NCBI GenBank assembly: GCA_905221605.1
Contig: CAJNDS010002643.1
Coordinates: forward strand, 239,480-303,479
DNA: 64,000 nucleotides
Source: Symbiodinium natans
Lineage: Eukaryota > Sar > Dinophyceae > Suessiales > Symbiodiniaceae
Direction of reading: 5' to 3'
The stretch's first letter is position 1. Every line of letters begins with the position of its first letter. Shown here piece by piece: positions 27,201 through 36,600 of this stretch. Under the pieces are notes generated by a model. The model searched no databases and had not been told where the DNA came from. It saw only the letters and a program-made list of their open reading frames with translations. The position numbers and the translations under genes were made by a program.

Positions 27201-30200
27201 AACCCCAAAACCTCTTAACCCCAAACCCTAAACCCTAAACCCACAAGGTGCCTGGGGCCCGGTTGCGCTACTGGTCTGCAGCCGGTAGAAGAGGTTCTGC
27301 AGGCTCACCAGCAGTGGCAAGGCCTCAGCTTCTTCTTAGGGCTTTTAAGGGTTTAGGGTTTAGGGTTTAGGGTTTAGAGTTAGGGGTTTGGGGTTTGGGG
27401 TTTGGGGTTTGGGGTTTTGGGGTTTGGGGCTTGGGGTTTATGGTTTGGGGTTTGGGGTTTAGGGTTTAGGGTTTAGGGGCCTAGGGCTGGTAGGGTATCT
27501 GCGGCTTTTAGAGTTTTCTAGGGCTTCGAGGACTCCCTTAGGGGCGGGTTTAGGGTTTAGGGTTTGTGGTTTAGGGTCTAGGGCTGGTAGGGTATCTGCT
27601 GCTTTTAGAGTTTCTAGGGCTTTGAGGACTCCCTTAGGGGCCTGCAGGGTTTTCTCGCGGGCCCATGGCGCTTTAAAGGTCTACTCATTGTATCCTAGGT
27701 TGGTCCCATGCAACCCTCTGAAAAAGACTCGCGGAAAGTGACAAAAAGCAAGTATAACAAAGGCTATTCTGCCATGCAAACTCCTCAACCCTAAACCTAA
27801 GCCCTAAACCCAGGTACCCGAACTTGGAGAAACCTCCAATTAGGCCGTTCGAAGGGGATTCGTCTGCAAGACTCACTCCCAAAAACTCTGAAAACCGCGA
27901 TTTCAACCGTGAAAACCCTACATTCCTCGAAATGCCGCACTGAATGGGCTGAGGGCTTAGGGTCGCTCCAGCTCTCTACCCTAAACCCTAAACCCAAAAC
28001 CCTAAAACCTCACCCCCAAGCCCTAAAACCCTAAACCCTAAACCCTAAACCCTAAACCCTAAACCCTAAACCCTAAACCCTAAACAGAATTCTGCAAGAG
28101 TTGGGGCAAAGGGCTGGCCGGTCGTCGTCAAATCCCATAGACTCCGGGATGTCGTCGCTAGAGACGACAGCCTCGCTTGCGAGGTTTAAGGGTTTAGGGT
28201 TAGGGTTTAGGGTTTAGGGTTTAGGGTTTAGGGTTTAGGGTTTAGGGTTTAGGGTTTAGGGTTTAGGGTTTAGGGTTTAGGGTTTAGGGTTTAGGGTTTA
28301 GGGTTTAGGGGTTAGGGTTTAGGTTTGAGGGTTTAGGGTTTAGGGTTTAGGGTTTAGGGTTTAGGGTTTAGGGTTTAGGGTTTAGGGTTTAGGGTTTAGG
28401 GTTTAGGGTTTAGGGTTTAGGGTTTAGGGTTTAGGGTTTAGGGTTTAGGGTTTAGGGTTTAGGGGCGTAGGGGTTTAGGGATGTTTAGGGTTTAGGCACG
28501 TTTAGGGTTTAGAGACGTTTCTGGTTTATGTCAACTTTTTCCAGGGTTACCCAAAGGAATGCCCAAACTAATTCGGAGCAAGCGATGCGTGAAACCCTCA
28601 GCCCTCAATGCAGGAGTTTGGGCCTTAGGGCTTCGTCGCAGCTGCGCGGAAGCCGGGATGCGCTTGTTTCAGGTCTGGGCGGCTACGCTCCAAAGCCCTA
28701 CGCCCTAGAACCGAAACTCTGAGCCCTAAACCCTAAGCCCTAAACCCTAAACCCGAAAACCCTAAACCCTTAAACCCCTGAACCCTAAACCCAAAAGCCA
28801 CAAAGGCATGAAGCCCTGAACCCGACGATGCTCTCAAAAACTCACGCTGAAACCCTGAAACATCAGCCACAAGACCAACGACGTAAGGCTCTGAGTCCCT
28901 GAACACTGGACTCCAAACGGATTTAGGGGTTTAGGGTCAAGGGTATGCTTTAGGGTCAGGCTTTAGAGTTTAGGGCTTAGGTTTAAGGGTCAAGGGTAGA
29001 TGGTTTGAGGCTCCCCTGCTGTTTGTGACTCTACCAGGACCGCAGGCCTTCAGCCATGCATTCCGGATTGCGGGCTCGGGTTTCGGGTTTGAGGTTTAGG
29101 GCGTGCCGTGCAGCAAGGCCCCCTCGGCCCATGACAACTTTCGATTTGGTCTCACATCTTCGGACTTGGGGGTTTCAGGGTTTAGGGTTTAGGGCTTAGG
29201 GTTTAGGGTTTAGGGTTTAGGGTTTAGGGTTTAGGGTTTAGGGTTTAGGGTTTAGGGTTTAGGGTTTAGGGTTTAGGGTTTAGGGTTTAGGGTTTAGGGT
29301 TTAGGGCTTACGGCTTAGGGTTTAGGGCAAGTGAAGAGCTTGGGGCTGCAGGCCTTGCAAGCCCCAAAGGGTCTTCAGGACTGTTCAAGAGCCTGGTCGT
29401 TCTCGGGGACCTCGATCGAGTAGGCGACGTGCCGAAAGTGGCCTGAGGAAGGTTTAGGGTTTAGGGTTTAGGGTTTAGGGTTTAGGGTTTAGGGTTTAGG
29501 GTTTAGGGTTTAGGGTTTAGGGTTTAGGGTTTAGGGTTTAGGGTTTAGGGTTTAGGGTTTAGGGTTTTCCAACAACGCCGCGGCGAATGGGGCATTGGAA
29601 TGCGGGACCCTTGAGTTTAGGGCTTGGGGCTGGGCGGGAAAGTCGGTAGGATTGCATGACGCCCTGCCCTAAACCTGGACAAATCGCCAAGGCTTAGTTG
29701 CGGTTTCAGGTTTGGGGTTTTAGGGTTTGGGGTTTACTGTTTACGGTTTGCGGTTTACGGTTTACGGTTTACGGTTAGGGTTTAGGGCAAGTTTAGGGTA
29801 AGGCATCCTGCACGGGAACGTCCCGAAGCTCGGGTGCGAACTCAGACAACAACTGCCACAGCAAGAAGAAAGGTCGCACTGATGCGGCCGCTCCCAGTAT
29901 ACTCGAACCCCTAGCATTCTCCTTCATTCAAGTAAGTAACCTTGCGGAGCACCTTCAGAACAACCCCTGGTAGCCCAGCAGCCATATTGTAAGAATACTC
30001 CTTTTGCGGCTGGTTACTTCATAAGAAAATCTAGAAGCAAAAAAGGGCAAAAGGGTTAAACCCTAAACCCTAAACCCTAAACCCTAAAGCCTAAACCCTA
30101 AACCCTAAACCTACCAAGAACTTGAAGGCGAAGGCGAGACAGGGAGGCGAAGCCATCCCTGGGGTCGCAGACCTAAATCTTGACCTAAAAGCCGAGCCCC

Positions 30201-33200
30201 CCAAACCAAACCCGCAACGTTTAGGGTTTCGGGTTTCCGGTTTCGGGTTTAGGGTTTAGGGTTTAGGGATTAGGGTTTAGGGTTTAGGGTTTAGGGTTTA
30301 GGGTTTAGGGTTTAGGGTTTAGGGTTTAGGGTTTAGGGTTTAGGGTTTAGGGTTTAGGGCTTAACCCGCCTCCCACCCCACCCCCCAGTAGTAGCAACGT
30401 CCACAACAAGTCGCTGAGCATGTTGTGCTTAGCATATACCCCTTTCTCTCATCCTCGCTAAAGGCTCACCCACCAACTCCCTAACCCCCGAGCTCCCGTT
30501 GCTTTAATGCCGACGGGATATTTAAATGAGCAAACGGCGAAGGAGGGGGGGGGGGAGTATATCAGACTTTACGGAGGGGGCAGAGAAGTGAGAAGGCCCT
30601 AACTTAGCAGAGGGAGCTTCCAAGCCTATTTATCCCTGCAGGCCCTTGTCACAGGGTGTCTGTATGAGAGGCTCAGGGTTTAGGGCCTTGGGCTTATGGA
30701 CTTTTGGGGACTATGGGGTTGGGAAGCTCTAGGGTTAGGGTTTAGGGGTTGCAGGGTTGAGAAGCTCTAGGGTTTAGGGCTTAGGGTTTAGGGTTTAGGG
30801 TTTAGGGTTTAGGGTTTAGGGTTTAGGGTTTAGGGTTTAGGGTTTAGGGTTTAGGGTTTAGGGTTTAGGGTTTAGGGTTTAGGGCCTGAATCTTGAGCAT
30901 CGAACTGGGCCCCCGCGCCAAGACAGAACAACGTCTGCAGCAGGCAATTCCTGAGCTCGGCTGCTTGGAGGTTCATGGTACTTACTAATCAATTATACCT
31001 GTATTTAAGGGTTTAGGGTTTAGGGTTTAGGGTTTAGGGTTTAGGGTTTGGGTTTTGGGTTTTGGGCTTAGGGCTTAGGGCTTAGGGTTTAGGGTTTAGG
31101 GTTTAGGGTTAACCAATCATAACTGTACTTATAGCCCACTTGTAGGCCTCGTAAATGCCCTAAGATGGCTATAAGTACAGTTGTACGTACACTTATAAGT
31201 GGTTAATAAGTACCCCTAAACCCTAAACCCTGAACCCTAAACCCTAAACCATTAAGTACAGTTATAATTGGTTAGCAAGTACCATGAACCTCCAAGTGAG
31301 GTGCCAAGGGGTGGAGCTTAGGCCCGGGGCTTTGGGGTTTAGGGTTTAGGAATTGGGGTTTGGGGTTTAGGGTTTAGGGTTTCGGGTTTAGGGCGCTCTT
31401 TGGTTTAGGATTTTAGGGTTTTGGGGCTTTAGGGGTTCCTTATGGTATCAGGGTTGTAGGGTTGAAGGGTTGTAGGGTTTTTGGGTTTTAGGTTCAGGGT
31501 TACGGGTTTAGGTCCACTCTAAAGATATCTCAAAGAGGGGGAAACCTTGGGAGCACATTTTGGGGTGACGGGTGTAACAGGAACCAGCGCCCCACGCGAC
31601 AGGAACCACGCTGAAGAACCGACTAGGACGCAAAAAAACGAGGGGGGGAACGTGAAACAGCCATAGTTCCTGGTATAGCTTTGGCTTACATAGTTCCTGA
31701 AACAGGTTCCGGACCCCTTGGTTCCTGCTACAGCGCTTACTCTCTACGGATAGAGGTTCGGTTCAGGGCTATAGGGCCCAGGGTTTAGGGTTTAGGGTTT
31801 AGGGTTTGGGGTTTCGGGTTTAGGGTTTAGGGTTTAGGGTTTAGGGTTTAGGGTTTAGGGTTTAGGGTTTAGGGTTTAGGGTTTAGGGTTTAGGGTTTAG
31901 GGTTTAGGGTTTAGGGTCTCTAAGCCTAGCCAGCTATAAGGAAAAGAGCCTCCAAGCAGGGGGGATAACGACTTCGGGATTAGGACCTCCGGTCCACTCT
32001 CGCCCTCAAACCCTTCAGGTGAACACCCGAAGCCTTAAACACTAGACCCACGAGTTTGGGGTTGAGGGTTTAGGGTTTAGGGTTTAGGGTGTAGGGTTTA
32101 GGATTTAGGGTTTAGGGTTGAGGGTTTAGGGACAACCCTGCAGAGTAATCCTACACCGAAACTCTAAACCCAACAGGTTGTGGGGCTTTGAGGTTTGGGG
32201 CGATCCTAAACCCTAAACCCTCGACCCGCCCATCAGAGACATCTTAGGCCGACGCATGTAGCAGGTGGCCCCGTGGTTTTTCAACCCCACGTAGTTTGCC
32301 TGCCTCCTGGTACAATGAACTTATCGTCAGGGGTTTAGGGCTTTACTCCCAGGAAGGCTCCCTCAACCTTAAAACCCTAAACCCAAAGCCCTGAACCCTC
32401 ACCCCTTAGCCCTGGTCCTAACCCAAAGCCCTAGACCCTTGACCTTTAAACCCTACACCCTAAGGCCTCAATCCTATGCCGTAAGCCCTACACCCAAAGT
32501 CCTTAAGACGCTCCCTCGTGTCATAGTCCAGGCACGATGTGCTGTGTCAGAAGTCGCTTCAACGTCGACTTCTTCCGATTCGAAATGACTTGCAAGAGGC
32601 GACGACCAGTTGCCCTTCCTGTGTGCAAATCCAACTCGATCACGCCCAAAACAGGCGTCGCGTGTCCAGGTTTCTCCTGGGAATTCAGTTGCTGCTGCTG
32701 TTGGCCAATGACAAGCCACGAGATGGAACGAACTCTCTGCACAAAGGCGTTACGTAACCCAAGGTTCACTAATACTCTGACCTACTCCATAAGGCTCCCT
32801 GAGCTCCCCAAAGTTTCCCAGGTACCCCTAAACCCTAAACCTAAACCCTAAACCCCAAACCCTACACCCCAAAAAAACCAAAAAAAAAAACCCTCTCCTA
32901 AGGACCCTACAGTCTTGATTGCGCTCTTGCAGACTGCCGTAGGTCTGACGCCACAGTTCGGTATTGGGGTTTAGGGTTTAGGGTTTAGGGTTTAGGGTTT
33001 AGGGTTCAGGGTTCAGGGTTTAGGGTTTAGGATTTCGGGTTTCGGGTTTCGGGTTTCGGGCTTCGGGCTTAGGGTTTAGGGTTTAAGGCTTAGGGTTTGG
33101 GGTTTGGGGTTTAGGGTTTGAACCTTTAGGGCTTACGGGTTGAGGGCTTAGGGCTTCAAGGGTTTTAGGACGTTAGGGTTTAGGGTTTGGGGTTTAGGGT

Positions 33201-33551
33201 TTAGGGTTTAGGGTTGTAGGGTTCACGGTTCAGGGTTCAGGGTTTAGGGTTTAGGGTTTGGGGTTTAGGGTTTAGGGTTTAGGGTTTAGGGTTTAGGGTT
33301 TAGGGTTGAGGGCTTAAGTGTACGATTGCTTTCGGGTCTGTAGGGTTCAGCGTTCAAGGTTTAGGGCTCAGGAATTGGAATTGGGGGTCGCAGACAAACC
33401 CCGCACCGTAAGCATCCAAGAACGCCCCCCAAAGAAACCCGGCCGAGGCGCTGCCCCCAAAGTTTTGGGCACCGCGAACACCCCCGTTCCCCCCCCCCCC
33501 ACCCCGCTAAGCCTAAACCCTAAACCCCCACACCCCTAAACTCCTAAACAA

Positions 33552-33616
<65 letters not shown>

Positions 33617-36600
33617 GGGGTCCTGTAAACCCTAATCCCTGAACCCTGAACTCTAACCCTAAACCCTAAACCCTAAACCCTAAACCCTAAAGCCTGAACC
33701 GTGAACTGTACGCTTCAAATTCCAACTAGACATCCTGGCAAGTCCTAAGAAGGAGCGACCGCAGCATGACGGTCCAAAGATACGCGTGTAGAATACCCAA
33801 GATAGCGTTTACATACATGTGGATCTACATGTACATGAATATGTAAATATGTACATCGATATGTGCATCTTAGATATATATATATATATATACACACAAC
33901 CTTTGCATGTCTACCTATCTAGATACTTGAGTTGCCACTGATAACTGCGTACTCGTTCGCGGAAGGCAATGTAGAATAATCTAAACCCTAAACCCGAAAC
34001 CCTAAACCCTAAACCTTAAACCCTAGACCCTAAACCCTAAACCCTAAACCCTAAACCCACCCCAGTGTGCGAGCCTGCCAGGAGAAAGGCACATGGCCCG
34101 CTTGGAGGAGCAAGACTGGCGGCAGGGGCTTAGAGTGTAGGGAATGAGGCTGGTGTTTTAAGGTTTAGGGTTTAGGGTTTAGGGTTTAGAGGGTAGAGGG
34201 TTTAGGGTTTAGGGTTTAGGGTTGAGGGTTTAGGGTTTAGGGTTTAGGGTTTAGGGTTTAGGGTTTAGGGTTTAGGGTTTAGGCTAACCCCTCCCAAGGC
34301 CACAAAACGACGATACCCTGATCCTCAAAACCCAAAGAGGAAGCTGTCGAAGGCAGTTCCCGAAGGATAAGGATTGGGGTAGTCTTACGGGCCCTTCAAA
34401 AGTGCTAGGGTTTAGGGTTTAGGGTTTAGGGTTTATTTTTTAGGGTTTAGGGTTTAGGGTTTAGGGTTTAGGGTTTAGGGTTTAGGGTTTGGGGTTTAGG
34501 GTTTTGGGTTTAGGGTTTAGGGTTTAGGGTTTAGGGTTTAGGGTTTCGGTTTGCGGTTTCAGGGGGTTAGCGTTGTAACGGTTTAGGGTTTAGGGGCTGA
34601 AGGCTGAGCCTGCATGCCTAAACCATAAGCCCAAAGCCCGAAACTCTAAACCTTCGGATTCTAATCTAGGGCTTGAGGCTTGGCCGCGAAAAGTCTGCGG
34701 GAATCTGCTTTCAGCCTTAGTGCGCTGGGTTTGAGGTTTGGGGCGTTTTGGGTTCAGAGTGTTTTGCCGGCAAACAAGAAAACCCGAAAACCTAAATCCT
34801 AAACCCTAGACCCCTTAACCCCTAGACCCCTAAACCCCTGAACTAAGCCCCAAACCCCAAAACCCCTAAACCCCCTAACTAAACCCTAAACCCCGAAACC
34901 CTGGACCCTAAACCTTAAACCCTAAACCCCGAAACCCTAAACCCTAAACCCTAGACCCTAAACCCTAAACCCTAGACCCCCAGACCCCCAGACCCCTACC
35001 CCTGGACCCCTAAACCCTAAACCCTAACCCTACTGTAAGCCCTCAAACCCTGATCCCTCCCAGCTCGCGCCGCTCGCAGGCAGAGCTCCCCCTTCTCCTG
35101 GGTAGCCCAGCAACCATATTCTAACAAGGGTACCCCTTTTGGGGTCCCTAAACCCTAAACCCTAAACCCTAAACCCTAAACCCTAAACCCTAAACCCTAA
35201 ACCTAGAACTAAAAAAAAGCCAAAGGGTACCACGGGGGCTACCAAGTCTCGCTCAGCCAGCCAGTCTCTGGGCTCATGTCTTTGGCCTGTTTGGGGTTTA
35301 GGGTTTAGGGTTTAGGGTTTAGGGTTTAGGGTTTAGGGTTTAGGGTTTAGGGTTTAGGGTTTAGGGTTTAGGGTTTAGGGTTGAGGGCCACCGCCGTGGA
35401 AAGGGGGGGTGGGGGTTCGGGTTTAGGGTTTAGGCGGGGCTGGGTTCCGGGGTTAAGGTTAGGACTTTGGGGTTTTGGCTTTGGGGGTTGAAGGGTTGTG
35501 GGGTTCAGGGGTTGTGGGTTTGGGGGTTGTGGGTTTGGGGGTTCAGGGGTTTTGGGGCGTTTGGGGCGTTTGTGGGTTCAGGCGTTAGGTGGTTCAGGGG
35601 TTTAGCGTCTAGGGTAAGGGTTTAGGGTTCAGGGTTCAGGGTTCAGGGTTCAGGGTTCAGGGTTCAGGGTTCAGGGTTCAGGGTTCAGGGTTCAGGGTTT
35701 AGGGTTTTAGGGTTTAGGGTTTAGGGTTTAGGGTTTAGGGTTTAGGGTTTAGGCTTAGGATGTCTTTAAGGCTTGGGATTTGGGGGGTTTGGAGCGCTGG
35801 GTGTTCTGGCAAGGGGACCTGACCTTCCTGCCTCCCCCCCTCCCTCCCTCACCCACATCTGAACATCCCGGTAGCACACCCGAAGAAACACTGGAAGAAT
35901 CGAGAACCCTAAGCCCCAAACCCCAAACCCCAAACCCCAAACCCCAAACCCTAAACCCCAAACCCTAAACCCCAAACCCCAAACCCCAAACCCTAGAGCC
36001 CTAAGCCGTCAAGCCGTCAAACCATGCACCGCAAGCGTTCGGGCAGGGATTGGGAGTGAGGTTGAAGGTGCAGGGCAAGAACGCCGACAAGAAGCGGTCA
36101 AAGCTTAAGGTGCTACATGAGTTTAGGGTTTAGGGTTTAGGGTTTAGCGTTTAGGTTTAGGGTTTAGGGCTTAGGGTTTAGGGCTTAGGGTGTAGGGTTT
36201 AGGGTTTAGGGTTTAGGGTTTAGGGTTTAGGGTTTAGGGTTTAGGGTTTAGGGTTTAGGGTTTAGGGTTTAGGGTTTAGGGTTTAGGGTTTAGGGTTTAG
36301 GGTTTAGGGTTTAGTGTTTTTAGGGTTTAGGGTTTAGGGTTTAGGGTTTAGGGTTTAGGGTTTAGGGTTTAGGGTTTAGGGTTTAGGGTTTAGGGTTTAG
36401 GGTTTAGGGAAACAAAAAACCCCCCAAGCCCCGGGACCTTGAGGAAGGTCTTATGCCATCCTCTATCGGCATTCTCTTTGTTGAAAGTCCAGGTATCCTG
36501 CAGCTGCCACCAGCATTAGGCGCTTGGTTGCGTGGCTTGAGGGGTTTGAGTGCTACAGATCTCCCTAAACCCTAAACCCTAAACCCTAAACCCTAAACCC

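Noticed and set aside
36000-36118. Plus frame KNADKKRSKLKVLHE as a gene
   Set aside because: Short, no partner exon, opposite strand to the host gene.
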